NCBI RefSeq assembly: GCF_014650075.1
Contig: NZ_BMUG01000001.1
Span: 820,710 to 884,709 of the forward strand
DNA length: 64,000 bases
DNA from: Streptomyces microflavus
GTDB taxonomy: Bacteria; Actinomycetota; Actinomycetes; Streptomycetales; Streptomycetaceae
Direction of reading: 5' to 3'
In this document: piece by piece, positions 43,351 to 51,314 of the stretch
How positions within the stretch are numbered: the stretch's first letter is position 1
Layout of the letters: every line of letters starts with the position of its first letter
The notes under the pieces: model-generated
Told to the model about the DNA's origin: nothing
The model's database searches: none
The model's input: the letters and a program-made list of their open reading frames with translations, nothing else
Program-made: the position numbers and the translations under genes

Positions 43351-43736
43351 TTCTCGTTCGGCGGGTCCGTCGGCCAGCGGTCCGTCAGCTCTTCCGCGTA
43401 CACCTGCGAGAGCGGCTGCGGGCCCACGTACTGCTGGCAGTTGCACTGCCCGGCCTCGTAGCGCAGCGGCTTCTTGTTCTCGTCCCACGCCGTCGGCACC
43501 TCGACCTGCTCGTGGCAGCGGCCCCGCTTGTCGTGCTTGGCGAGGTGGTGGGTGCAGCCGCAGACCGGCTCCGGCGACTTGTGCGCGGCCTCCAGCGCGA
43601 GGCGCTCCTGCTTCGCCGCCTCCAGCAGTTCCAGTTTTCGTTCGTGCCGGTTGCGCAGGGCGGTGCGGGCGGTGTCGGCCGCCCAGGCGAAGCCACCGGT
43701 CCAGAAAAGGATCAGAATCCACCAGATCCAGTGCAT
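43332..43736 (-). CDS. Membrane-anchored Cys/His-rich protein
   Basis: 134 residues from ATG 43736. A single N-terminal membrane helix (WIWWILILFWTGGFAWA) is followed by a charged helical stalk (RNRHERKLELLEAAKQERLALEAA). Then comes a compact metal-binding module CGCTHHLAKHDKRGRCHE, with a further CNCQQY, suggesting a zinc site in the cytoplasm. It is probably conserved among Streptomyces next to rnpB. The function is unknown. Its last residues (PNEKEPPTR) are encoded inside the rnpB terminator hairpin. Confidence 0.82.
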   Translation of the reverse strand: MHWIWWILILFWTGGFAWAADTARTALRNRHERKLELLEAAKQERLALEAAHKSPEPVCGCTHHLAKHDKRGRCHEQVEVPTAWDENKKPLRYEAGQCNCQQYVGPQPLSQVYAEELTDRWPTDPPNEKEPPTR

Positions 43737-43885
43737 CGCGATCTACCTCCCCCTGTGCCCCCGGGCTCCTGGCGCACGGTATTTCACCTGCGCACCGGCC
43801 CCTTCGCATGATCTGCTGCGCGAGGTCATTGTTCCCCACCTGTACGGGGGAGGACAGAGCGGCCCTGAGACCGGGAGTGATGCGA

Positions 43886-44356
43886 GTGACGGAAAACGCG
43901 TACGACGTACGGATACGCCCGGCCACGGCCCAGGACGCCGAGGCCGTCACCGGCGTCTTCCTGGCCTCCCGCGCCGCCGCCATGCCGTATCTGCCCCGGG
44001 TCCACAGCGACGAGGACACTCTCGCGTGGATCACCCATGTCGTGCTGCCCACCAGCACCGCCGTCCGGGTGGCCGAGGGAGCGGAGGGTGAGCTGCTGGG
44101 GTTCGCCGTGCTCGCCGGGGACGACGAGCTCGACCACCTCTACCTGCGGCCCGACGCACTGCGGCGCGGGATCGGGAGCCGGTTGCTGGCCGAGGTGCGG
44201 GAGGCCGCGCGCGGGCCGCTGAACCTGTACGTGTTCCAGCGCAACACCGCCGCCCGCGCCTTCTACGAGCGGCACGGCTTCACCGCCGTCGCGTTCGACG
44301 ACGGCGGCCGCAACGAGGAGAACGAGCCGGACGTGCTCTACCACTGGGCCCCGTGA
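43886..44356 (+). CDS. GNAT-family N-acetyltransferase
   Basis: 156 residues from GTG 43886, favoured over ATG 43880 because GGGAG at 43873-43877 is then 8 nt away. The GNAT core is visible: IRPATAQDAEAVTGVF, LLGFAVLAGDDELDHLYLRPDALRRGIGSRLLAEV with the acetyl-CoA pyrophosphate loop (RRGIGS), and NTAARAFYERHGF. The substrate is unknown. Confidence 0.88.
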   Translation: MTENAYDVRIRPATAQDAEAVTGVFLASRAAAMPYLPRVHSDEDTLAWITHVVLPTSTAVRVAEGAEGELLGFAVLAGDDELDHLYLRPDALRRGIGSRLLAEVREAARGPLNLYVFQRNTAARAFYERHGFTAVAFDDGGRNEENEPDVLYHWAP

Positions 44357-44380
44357 GCTCCGTGAGCCCTGAGTGGCCGG

Positions 44381-45283
44381 TCAGATGATCGGCGGGCGGC
44401 CCAGTCTCGTCATCCGCCACACCGTGGACCAGCGCATCGGGCGCCGCTCGCCGCACGGCGTGCGGACGCCCTCCGCGAAGCCGCCCGCCCAGGCGCGCAG
44501 CCCCTTCGCGTCGCGGGTGCGGGCCAGGGTGAGCAGGGTCCAGGTGGAGAGGTACGCCGGGACCAGGGGGAGGGGCAGGTTGCGGCGGGCGAGCCAGACG
44601 CGGTTGCGGGCCGTCATCCGGTAGTAGACCGCGTGCCGGGCCGGGCTCGTCCTCGGGTGCTGGAGCAGCAGCTCGGGGTCGTACTCCACCCTCCAGCCGG
44701 CGTCCAGCGCCCGCCAGGCCAGGTCCGTCTCCTCGTGGGTGAAGAAGAACTCCGCGGGCCACAGGCCCGTCTCCGCCAGCATCTTCATGGAGAAGGCGTG
44801 GCCGCCGCCGAGGAAGGCCGTCACCGGACCGCCCCGCATCGGGTCGCCGGCGCGCAGGCGCGGCACATGGCGGCGCTGGGTCTCGCCGAGCTCGTCGGCG
44901 ATCCGGAAGCCGACGATGCCGAGCCGGTCGTCGGCGGCGAAGTGGTCCCGGACCCGGCGGAAGACGTCCTTGTCGACCAGGAGTCCGTCGTCGTCCAGCT
45001 CGACCACCACGTCCACGTCACCGATCTCGGTGAGCCTGCGCAGCCCCTCGTTCCGGCCGCCCGGGCAGCCCAGGTTCTCCGGCAGCTCGATGGTGGTCAC
45101 CCCGCCGTCGAGGTCCTCCAGGCCGGGGAACGCGGTGAAGTCGGGGAGCGCGGTCCCGTTGCCGATGATCACGAGCCGGGTGGGCCGGACGTCCTGCATC
45201 GCCACGGACGCCAGCAGCGCCTCGACCGCCTGCGGGCGGTCTCCCATGGTCACGATGGATACGCCGATGCGTGGTGCGGACAA
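44381..45283 (-). CDS. Family 2 glycosyltransferase
   Basis: 300 residues from TTG 45283, with AGGAG 9 nt upstream. GT-A motifs: GVSIVTMGDRPQAVEALLASV at the N-terminus, LGCPGGRNEGLRR, the metal-binding VVELDDDGLLVD, and FFTHEETDLAWRALDAGWRVEYDPEL, typical of rhamnosyl/galactofuranosyl-like GT2 enzymes. There is no membrane helix, though the C-terminus has amphipathic Trp-rich sequence. It likely transfers a sugar to a cell-surface glycan; neighbours do not define the pathway. Confidence 0.88.
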   Translation of the reverse strand: MSAPRIGVSIVTMGDRPQAVEALLASVAMQDVRPTRLVIIGNGTALPDFTAFPGLEDLDGGVTTIELPENLGCPGGRNEGLRRLTEIGDVDVVVELDDDGLLVDKDVFRRVRDHFAADDRLGIVGFRIADELGETQRRHVPRLRAGDPMRGGPVTAFLGGGHAFSMKMLAETGLWPAEFFFTHEETDLAWRALDAGWRVEYDPELLLQHPRTSPARHAVYYRMTARNRVWLARRNLPLPLVPAYLSTWTLLTLARTRDAKGLRAWAGGFAEGVRTPCGERRPMRWSTVWRMTRLGRPPII

Positions 45284-45359
45284 GTTCGGTACTCCTGGAG
45301 CTCGGCTGCCGTGCGGCTGCTGGTCGGCAGCGGTGCCCGCGATCGTAACGCCTCGGTGT

Positions 45360-46196
45360 TCAGTCCTCGGCTACCGCCCGGCCATCCACCGGCCCGTCGC
45401 TGTTCAGCAGCCCGTACACGGCCATGTCGCGGCGCTCGCCGCCCACCTGCTGCCAGCCGCGCAGCAGCCCCTCGCGCCGGTAGCCGACGTCCTCGGCGAT
45501 GTGGGCGGACGCGGTGTTCCAGGGCTCGATGAAGAGCTGGAGGCGGGGGACCCGCAGGTCGTGCAGGGCCCAGTGCGTCACCGTACGCAGGGCGGCGCGG
45601 GTGACCCCCTGGCCGCGGCCCGAGGCGACCATCCAGTAGCCGATCGAGGCCCGGCCCTGCGGCAGGTCCCGCAGCCAGAGCCCGATGGCGCCGCCCACCG
45701 GGCGCCGGTCCCGGGAGCGGACGATGGCGAACGGGTACCCGGTGCCGGTGGCCGCCCGGTCCCACTGCCTGCGGACGAACGCCTCGGCGGCCTTGTCCGA
45801 GTAGCGGGGCGGGATCGTCGTGATGAGCGGGATGTACGGGTCCTGCGCGGCCTCGCGGACCAGGGGCAGGTCGCTCATCTCCCAGGGGCGCAGGCCGAAG
45901 TCCGGGCCCGCGGACATGCTCGGGACGGTCAGCGGCTCGGGGCCTGGCGGGGCGTCGGAGTCGGAGTCGGCGTCCGCGTCGGAGTCGGCGTCCGTGTCGG
46001 GGCCAGGGCGAAGGCGAGGGCCGGAGCCAAGGCCAGGGCCAGGGCCGGAGCGGGCAGCGGGGGCCGGGCCGGGGGCGGTACCGGGGGGTGTGCCCGGGCC
46101 GGTACCGGGGCCCGTGTCGGGCTCGCTGTCGGAGGTGGGGCCTGAGGTGGGGCCTGAGGTGGGGCCGGGCCGGGGATCAGGCTCGGGGGCAGCCAT
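45360..46196 (-). CDS. GNAT-family acetyltransferase with a 90-residue low-complexity N-terminus
   Basis: 278 residues from ATG 46196, supported by GAGAGGA 8 nt upstream; an internal Met near residue 94 would give a standard-length enzyme. Residues 1-93 are disordered Pro/Gly/Ser/Thr and Asp/Ala/Ser repeats (GPTS x3, then DTDADSDADADSDSD). The GNAT domain is RimJ/RimL-like: FGLRPWEMSDLPLVREAAQDPYI, IGYWMVASGRGQGVTRAALRTV, IEPWNTASAHIAEDVGYRREG. It would acetylate an amino group on a protein or small molecule. The repeats look recently expanded. Confidence 0.85.
   Translation of the reverse strand: MAAPEPDPRPGPTSGPTSGPTSDSEPDTGPGTGPGTPPGTAPGPAPAARSGPGPGLGSGPRLRPGPDTDADSDADADSDSDAPPGPEPLTVPSMSAGPDFGLRPWEMSDLPLVREAAQDPYIPLITTIPPRYSDKAAEAFVRRQWDRAATGTGYPFAIVRSRDRRPVGGAIGLWLRDLPQGRASIGYWMVASGRGQGVTRAALRTVTHWALHDLRVPRLQLFIEPWNTASAHIAEDVGYRREGLLRGWQQVGGERRDMAVYGLLNSDGPVDGRAVAED
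45964..46168. repeat. Intragenic tandem repeats in the GNAT gene 5' end
   Basis: Two 18-bp units at 45964-45981 and 45982-45999 differ at one base. Three 12-bp units at 46133-46144, 46145-46156 and 46157-46168 encode GPTS. All are multiples of three and keep the frame. Confidence 0.8.
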
Positions 46197-46265
46197 GTCC
46201 GTATCCTCTCGCTATCGGACCCGTTCCGCTTTCCGACCCGCCTTCGGTCCCCGGACGGCGGAACC

Positions 46266-47729
46266 TCACACATCGCTCGGCGCCCGGTCCCGGCCCCCCT
46301 GTGGCCCCGCCAGGAAGCGTCCCGCGAGCAGCGCGCCCACCAGGACCAGCGCCGCGTTCACGAGGATCGCCGTGGAGACGCCGGCCAGGACCGCGTCCGG
46401 CCCGGCCGGGCCGCTCATCCGGGCGGTGGCGACCGTGCTCATCACCGGGATGCCGAGGGCGATACCGACCTGCTGGGTCATCGTCGCCAGCCCGGTCGCC
46501 CGGCCCTGCTCCTCGTCCGGCAGCCCCGACGTGGCCGTGACCATGAAGCCGACGATCACCAGCATGTTGCCCACGCCCCCGACGAAGGTGGCCGCCAGCA
46601 GCAGCCAGATCCAGGCACCGGAGGTGCCGAGCGCCACCAGGGAGAGGGTGGCGGCGGCCTGCACGGCCCCGCCGAGCACGATCGCGCGCCGGTTGCCGAA
46701 CCGGCCCACCGCCCGTCCGCCGAGCACCCCGCCGACGACCGTGCCGATGCCGAGGACGCCGAAGGCGAGGCCGGTGGCCAGCGGGGAGTAGCCGAGGACT
46801 TCCTGGAGGTAGAGGGTGAGCAGGAAGACCAGCGAGGTCTCCGTGACGAAGGCGATCAGCCCGGCCGCGTTGCCCCAGACCACGCTGCGCCGCTTCAGGA
46901 TGTGGACCGGGACGAGCGGGGCCGCCGCCCGTCGCTCGATGCGGACGAAGGCGGCCAGGAGCGCGGCGCCGGCGGCCAGGGAGGCCAGCGTGGTGGGGGT
47001 GGTCCAGCCGGTCTCGCCGGCCCGGGTGAGTCCGAGGACGAGCAGCAGCAGCCCGCCGGTGACGGTGACCGCGCCGGGCACGTCCAGCTTCGGGCGCCGC
47101 GCCGGCCGGGAGTCGGTGATCACGGACGGGGCCAGGATCACGACCAGGGCCGCGACCGGTACGTTGATGAAGAAGGCCCAGCGCCAGGAGAGCAGGTCCG
47201 TCAGGAGGCCCCCGAGGATCGCCCCGGCGGTGAACCCGGCCGACATCAGAGCCCCGTTGAGCCCCAGCGCCCGTTCCCGCAGCGGCCCCTCCCGGAACGC
47301 GGTGGTGAGCAGTGCGAGCCCGGCCGGGGTGACCGCCGCGGTGGCCAGGCCCTGGAGGACCCGCGCGGTGAGCAGTACCTCGGGCGAGGTGGCGAGGCCG
47401 CCGAGCGCGGAGGAGAGGCCGAGGACGGCCATGCCGCCGATGAAGAGGTTCTTACGGCCGACGAGGTCGGCGACGCGGCCGAAGAGCAGGGTGAACCCGG
47501 CGGCGGCGAGCGCGAAGGACGTGGCGATCCACTGGAGGTGGGCGAGGGAGAAGCCGAGCCCCTCCCCGACGACCGGCAGCGCCACGTTCAGGATGGAGAA
47601 GTCCACCGCGATCATGAACTGGGAGCCGAGCAGCAGTGCCAGCACGAGTCGCTGGCGACGCGTCATGCGCGGGCCGGAGGCCGTCGGAGAGAGGGGACCG
47701 GGTGCCGGAGAGATATCGGGTGCGGACAT
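46266..47729 (-). CDS. MFS efflux transporter (DHA2/EmrB type)
   Basis: 487 residues from ATG 47729, with AGGAAGG upstream. Fourteen membrane segments are visible. FMIAVDFSILNVALPVVG and motif A GRVADLVGRKNLFI are present, along with SWRWAFFINVPVAALV, typical of proton-driven drug exporters. It is divergent from a TetR gene, with an operator-like inverted repeat between them; the pair is a classic inducible efflux module. The inducer and substrate are unknown. Confidence 0.9.
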   Translation of the reverse strand: MSAPDISPAPGPLSPTASGPRMTRRQRLVLALLLGSQFMIAVDFSILNVALPVVGEGLGFSLAHLQWIATSFALAAAGFTLLFGRVADLVGRKNLFIGGMAVLGLSSALGGLATSPEVLLTARVLQGLATAAVTPAGLALLTTAFREGPLRERALGLNGALMSAGFTAGAILGGLLTDLLSWRWAFFINVPVAALVVILAPSVITDSRPARRPKLDVPGAVTVTGGLLLLVLGLTRAGETGWTTPTTLASLAAGAALLAAFVRIERRAAAPLVPVHILKRRSVVWGNAAGLIAFVTETSLVFLLTLYLQEVLGYSPLATGLAFGVLGIGTVVGGVLGGRAVGRFGNRRAIVLGGAVQAAATLSLVALGTSGAWIWLLLAATFVGGVGNMLVIVGFMVTATSGLPDEEQGRATGLATMTQQVGIALGIPVMSTVATARMSGPAGPDAVLAGVSTAILVNAALVLVGALLAGRFLAGPQGGRDRAPSDV

Positions 47730-47786
47730 GGCAGGGGTGCCTTCCTGAGCACGGGCGCGGAGCACGGAAGCCGAGCAGCGATGCGC

Positions 47787-47808
47787 TAACGGTTCCGTGG
47801 TTCCGTTA
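47787..47808. promoter_or_regulatory. TetR operator candidate between MFS and tetR
   Basis: Inverted arms TAACGG (47787-47792) and CCGTTA (47803-47808) enclose a direct repeat of GGTTCCGT (47791-47806). The site lies in the shared promoter region of the divergent pair. Confidence 0.65.
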
Positions 47809-47861
47809 AGGTGGCGTCACCGTAACAGTAAGAGGGGGGCTAATGGAACTGGAGACCCGTT

Positions 47862-48524
47862 ATGACGTCTGAGTCTGCGCCTGTGCCCGCATCCGGGGGC
47901 GCCGACGGCTCCGCCGACGCCGACTGTGGGGAGCCGGGCACCGTCCGCCCCGGCGGCCGAACCGCCCGGGTGCGGGAAGCGGTGCTGCGCGCGGCCGGGG
48001 ACGCGCTGGCCGAGCACGGCTTCGGCGGGCTCGACCTGGCCGACGTCGCCCGCCGCGCGGAGGTCGGCAAGACGACCGTCTACCGGCGCTGGTCCACCCC
48101 CGCCGGGCTGGTGGCCGATCTGCTCACGGACATGGCGGAGCAGTCGCTGCCGCGCACGGACACCGGATCGCTGGCCGAGGACCTCCGGGCCAACGCCCGC
48201 CTCGTCGTCCGGACGCTGACGGACCCCCGACAGAGGGCCCTCTTCGCGGCCGTCATCGCCGCCGCCGCCGGTGACCCGAGGACCGCCGAGGCCCTCCACG
48301 GCTTCTACGCGGTACGCATCGGGGAGTGGTCCGGCTGTGTGGAGGCGGCCGTCGCACGCGGCGAAGTGCCCGTGGGCACGGACCCGGGGGAGGTGGTCGC
48401 GGCGGTGTCGGCGCCCCTGTACTACCGGCTGCTCGCCAGTGGCGCCCCGCTGGACGAGGCGGCCGCCGACCGCGCGGCCGCAGCGGCGGTCGCCGCCGCC
48501 CGGGCCGGAGTCTTCGTGCGGTGA
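47862..48524 (+). CDS. TetR-family repressor of the adjacent exporter
   Basis: 220 residues from ATG 47862, with GGAG upstream. An Ala/Gly/Asp-rich lead (1-30) precedes the TetR helix-turn-helix: VREAVLRAAGDALAEHGFGGLDLADVARRAEVGKTTVYRRWSTPAGLV (about 36-83), with TVYRRW as recognition helix. The ligand domain is Ala-rich. It probably represses itself and the divergent MFS gene through the inverted repeat at 47787-47808. Confidence 0.88.
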   Translation: MTSESAPVPASGGADGSADADCGEPGTVRPGGRTARVREAVLRAAGDALAEHGFGGLDLADVARRAEVGKTTVYRRWSTPAGLVADLLTDMAEQSLPRTDTGSLAEDLRANARLVVRTLTDPRQRALFAAVIAAAAGDPRTAEALHGFYAVRIGEWSGCVEAAVARGEVPVGTDPGEVVAAVSAPLYYRLLASGAPLDEAAADRAAAAAVAAARAGVFVR

Positions 48525-48581
48525 CGGGGCGCGCGGAGCCCTTGTCGTGGACCGGCCTCACGGGGCCCGACAGCACGTCGA

Positions 48582-48587
48582 TAAAGT
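48582..48587 (+). promoter_or_regulatory. -10 box of a leaderless transcript
   Basis: TAAAGT ends 6 nt before ATG 48594. Confidence 0.5.
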
Positions 48588-48593
48588 GCTGGA

Positions 48594-49619
48594 ATGATAT
48601 TCGGTAAGACCGGGTTCGGGGGAGCGGTCGCGGACTTCGAGGCCGCGGTGGTGGCCCAGGACGCGAAACGGTCCGGTAAGGCGTTCGTCCGGTTGCAGGA
48701 GACCTTCGGCCAGGCCAGGGAGGCGGAACTGCTGGACGGCGGGCCGCGCCTCGCCGCCGTACTGGAGGAGGTTCCGCCCGGCCCCCGTGCCGTCGTCGCC
48801 GTTCTCGTCGGGGCCTGCGTCGAGCGTGGCGCGGACGCCGAGCGGTGCGCCCCCGGCGTACTGGCCGGGCTGCGGACGGCACTTGAGGGGGCCGTGGCGT
48901 TCGCCGGGGCGTGGCGGGCGACCGGCGGCGGCGAGTTCCCCGTCCCGGACGCCGGTGAGCCCGGCGAGGAGATCGTCGGGCGGGCGGGGTTCGACGCGGC
49001 GGTCGGCTGGTGGACGCTGCGCCAGTGGGAGATGGCGGCCGTCGCCCTGCTGAACCACCGGGCGGTACGCGGCCGGGCCGGCGACGGCCGGCGCGAGCTG
49101 CTGCGGCTGCTCACCACCGTGGAGGAGAGCTCCGGCCGGCAGTTCAGGTCCCTCGGCTACGCCCTCCAGGTGCTGGACGACGAACCGTTGGTCGCCCTCC
49201 ACCGGACGAGCGGCACCGGCTACGCCCTGCGGTTCTTCGGCGTCGGCGACAACTTCCAGCTGCACACCCTCCTCGCCGACGCGCTCATAGGCGGTGGCCA
49301 TGTCGAGGGGTACGCCCCCTCGTCGCAGGAGGCCGCCGTCTGCCGGGAGACCCCGGGGCAGGTGGACACCGTGGGCTCCTTCGAACTGACCGCCCCGGAC
49401 GGCGGCCGGCTCTGGAACGAGGGGACCCCGGCGGACATCCCCGTCGTCGACGGCGTACGCCTGTTGGTGCTGGACGAGCCGTCCTACCGGCGGTCCTGGC
49501 CCGCGGGCCGCTTCTTCCCCGGCATGCGCGGTGACGTCATCCTGGAACGCGCCCTCGAACAGGAGGAGACCGAGCGCTGGTTCGCCCTGGTCTCCCCGGT
49601 GAAGGACGCCCCGGCCTGA
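48594..49619 (+). CDS. Conserved protein of unknown function
   Basis: 341 residues from ATG 48594. The N-terminal half is helical (EAAVVAQDAKRSGKAFVRLQETFGQAREAELL; WWTLRQWEMAAVALLNHRAVRGRAGDGRRELLRLLTTVEE, read around residues 145-185). The C-terminal half is strand-rich with aromatic residues (GYALRFFGVGDNFQLHTLLADALIG, RLLVLDEPSYRRSWPAGRFFP). No signal peptide, membrane segment or catalytic motif is recognised. It is likely leaderless and probably monocistronic. Confidence 0.75.
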   Translation: MIFGKTGFGGAVADFEAAVVAQDAKRSGKAFVRLQETFGQAREAELLDGGPRLAAVLEEVPPGPRAVVAVLVGACVERGADAERCAPGVLAGLRTALEGAVAFAGAWRATGGGEFPVPDAGEPGEEIVGRAGFDAAVGWWTLRQWEMAAVALLNHRAVRGRAGDGRRELLRLLTTVEESSGRQFRSLGYALQVLDDEPLVALHRTSGTGYALRFFGVGDNFQLHTLLADALIGGGHVEGYAPSSQEAAVCRETPGQVDTVGSFELTAPDGGRLWNEGTPADIPVVDGVRLLVLDEPSYRRSWPAGRFFPGMRGDVILERALEQEETERWFALVSPVKDAPA

Positions 49620-49648
49620 CCGGCCCCGCCCCGCTCCGGCCTGCGGCC

Positions 49649-50515
49649 TCAGCCGATCCGGGTGCCCGTCCCGCTGACCCGGACCCGGTCGTCCCCGGCG
49701 CGCAGCTCGACCGTGAGGGTGCCGGGGCGGCCCATGTCCGCGCCCTGGTGCAGGGTCAGCACGGCCGTCTCCGGGACGAGCCACTGCTCGCGTACGTACG
49801 CGCCGAAGGCGGCCGCCGCGGCGCCGGTCGCCGGGTCCTCGACCACCCCGCCCACCGGGAACGGGTCCCGGACGTGGAAGACCTCCGGCGCCTCGCGCCA
49901 CACCAGTTGCAGGGTCGTCAGGTCGAGTCGCAGCATCAGCGTTTCGAGCCGGGCGAAGTCGTACGCCAGGTCCGCGAGCCGCTCACGGGTCGCGGCGGCG
50001 AGCACCAGGTGGCGGGCGCCCGCGTAGGCGATCCGGGGCGGCAGGGCGGGGTCGAGATCGCTGGCCGCCCAGTCCAGTGCCGCCAGCGCCTCCGCGAGGT
50101 CCGCCGCGCCGATCTCCGTGATGTGCGGGACCACGCTGGTCAGGGTGGCCCGGAGCTCCTCGCCCTCCCGGACCACGGTGACCGGCACCCGGCCCGCCGC
50201 CGTGGCGAACTCCAGCGCGCCCGGCCCGTCCCGCTCGGCCAGCGCGACGGCGGTGGCGACCGTGGCGTGGCCGCAGAACGGCACCTCGGCCCTGGGGCTG
50301 AAGTAGCGGATGGTGTAAGCGCCTTCGCCGGTCCGCCCGGTGAGGAACGCCGACTCGCTGTACCCCAGCTCCGCCGCGACGGCGAGCATCCGCTCCTCGT
50401 CCAGACCCGACGCGTCCAGGACGACCCCTGCGGGGTTTCCGCCTGCGGGGTCGGCGGAGAAGGCGGTGTAGCGCAGGACCTCGGGGCTGTGGCCGTGGCC
50501 GTGATCACGTGTCAT
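49649..50515 (-). CDS. PhzF-family isomerase/epimerase
   Basis: 288 residues from ATG 50515; an upstream extension runs through intergenic repeats and is rejected. PhzF/DapF-fold motifs: FSADPAGGNPAGVVLDA, the catalytic Glu in LGYSESAFLTG, FSPRAEVPFCGHATVATA, and in the second lobe DPATGAAAAAFGAYV. PhzF itself isomerises trans-2,3-dihydro-3-hydroxyanthranilate, but most homologues have unknown substrates. No phenazine genes are nearby. Confidence 0.9.
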   Translation of the reverse strand: MTRDHGHGHSPEVLRYTAFSADPAGGNPAGVVLDASGLDEERMLAVAAELGYSESAFLTGRTGEGAYTIRYFSPRAEVPFCGHATVATAVALAERDGPGALEFATAAGRVPVTVVREGEELRATLTSVVPHITEIGAADLAEALAALDWAASDLDPALPPRIAYAGARHLVLAAATRERLADLAYDFARLETLMLRLDLTTLQLVWREAPEVFHVRDPFPVGGVVEDPATGAAAAAFGAYVREQWLVPETAVLTLHQGADMGRPGTLTVELRAGDDRVRVSGTGTRIG

Positions 50516-50555
50516 GGAGCAGTCCAACCCGGTCGCAGCTCCCGGCATTCCCGGC

Positions 50556-50632
50556 CCGGCTCCCCGGTCGTACGGCTCCCGCAGCCCCCGGCCGTCCGGC
50601 TCCCCGACGTACGGCTGCCGCAGTCCCCCCGG
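50556..50632. repeat. 40-bp imperfect tandem repeat upstream of phzF-like gene
   Basis: Two units, 50556-50591 and 50596-50632, share CCGGCTCCCC and GTACGGCT(C/G)CCGCAG. They fill most of the gap between the PhzF-like start and the lamin-tail gene's stop. Confidence 0.7.
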
Positions 50633-50675
50633 ACCGCGGCAGCCCGGCACCGTGAAGAGCCGGCACTGTCAGGCG

Positions 50676-51155
50676 TCAGTGGCAGTTCTTGATGCCCTTG
50701 TTCGCCGAGGTCGACTTCTTCCAGGAGCAGGAGTCCTGGAGCTTCCCGTTCGGCTTGATGAGCCGGGCCTTGTCCCCGGTGTTGTTCCAGACGTACGAGC
50801 CCCGGTTCCAGTGCACGGTGCCCGAGACGTTCTTGCCCTTGCCGGTGCGCACCTTCACGGTCTTGCCCGCGCCGATGGTGTAGCTGCCGAAGGTGTAGGT
50901 GTAACCGGTGTTGTCCTTCACCGTGAAGCCCTTGAGCTGGACCTTCTTCTTGCCGTTGTTGTGGATGTTCACCCACTCGGCGTTCAGGGACTTCTTCGAC
51001 CGGTCGTCCTTGCCGGGACCGTCGTACTGGATGGTGCCGAAGTGCAGCCCGCCCTGGTGGGCGGCCGCCGAGGCCGGTGCTGCCGTGGCGAGGAGCGAGC
51101 CGGCCATTGCGGTGGCGGCGGCCAGGGCGATCGGCGCAGCGGTGCGTATGCGCAT
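50676..51155 (-). CDS. Secreted lamin-tail-domain (LTD) protein
   Basis: 159 residues from ATG 51155, with AAGGAA upstream. A clear Sec signal (RTAAPIALAAATAMAGSLLATAAPASAAA) ends near residue 31. The mature domain is an immunoglobulin-like LTD: LNAEWVNIHNNGKKKVQLKGFTVKDNTGYTYTFGSYTIGAGKTVKVRTGKG (about 56-107), then VHWNRGSYVWNNTGDKARLI. Two Cys residues (DSCSW and KNCH at the end) could form a disulfide. It is an extracellular protein; bacterial LTDs accompany nucleases or surface binding, but none is fused here. Confidence 0.88.
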   Translation of the reverse strand: MRIRTAAPIALAAATAMAGSLLATAAPASAAAHQGGLHFGTIQYDGPGKDDRSKKSLNAEWVNIHNNGKKKVQLKGFTVKDNTGYTYTFGSYTIGAGKTVKVRTGKGKNVSGTVHWNRGSYVWNNTGDKARLIKPNGKLQDSCSWKKSTSANKGIKNCH

Positions 51156-51314
51156 GCGGTGTTCCTTCTGTGCGGTTCTGGTGAAGGCGTAACGAGATGC
51201 GATCATACGGTCAGTACGCGCTTGCTCACCCCGGAGTGAACGAATCCGCAAAGTCGGTCACCTGACGGCACGTTCGGACAGAAACGGTCACACCCGAAGC
51301 CCCCGGCGGCTCCC

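Noticed and set aside
49649-50515. Phenazine biosynthesis gene cluster
   Set aside because: Only a PhzF-fold protein is present; no other phz genes are nearby and most PhzF homologues are unrelated to phenazines.
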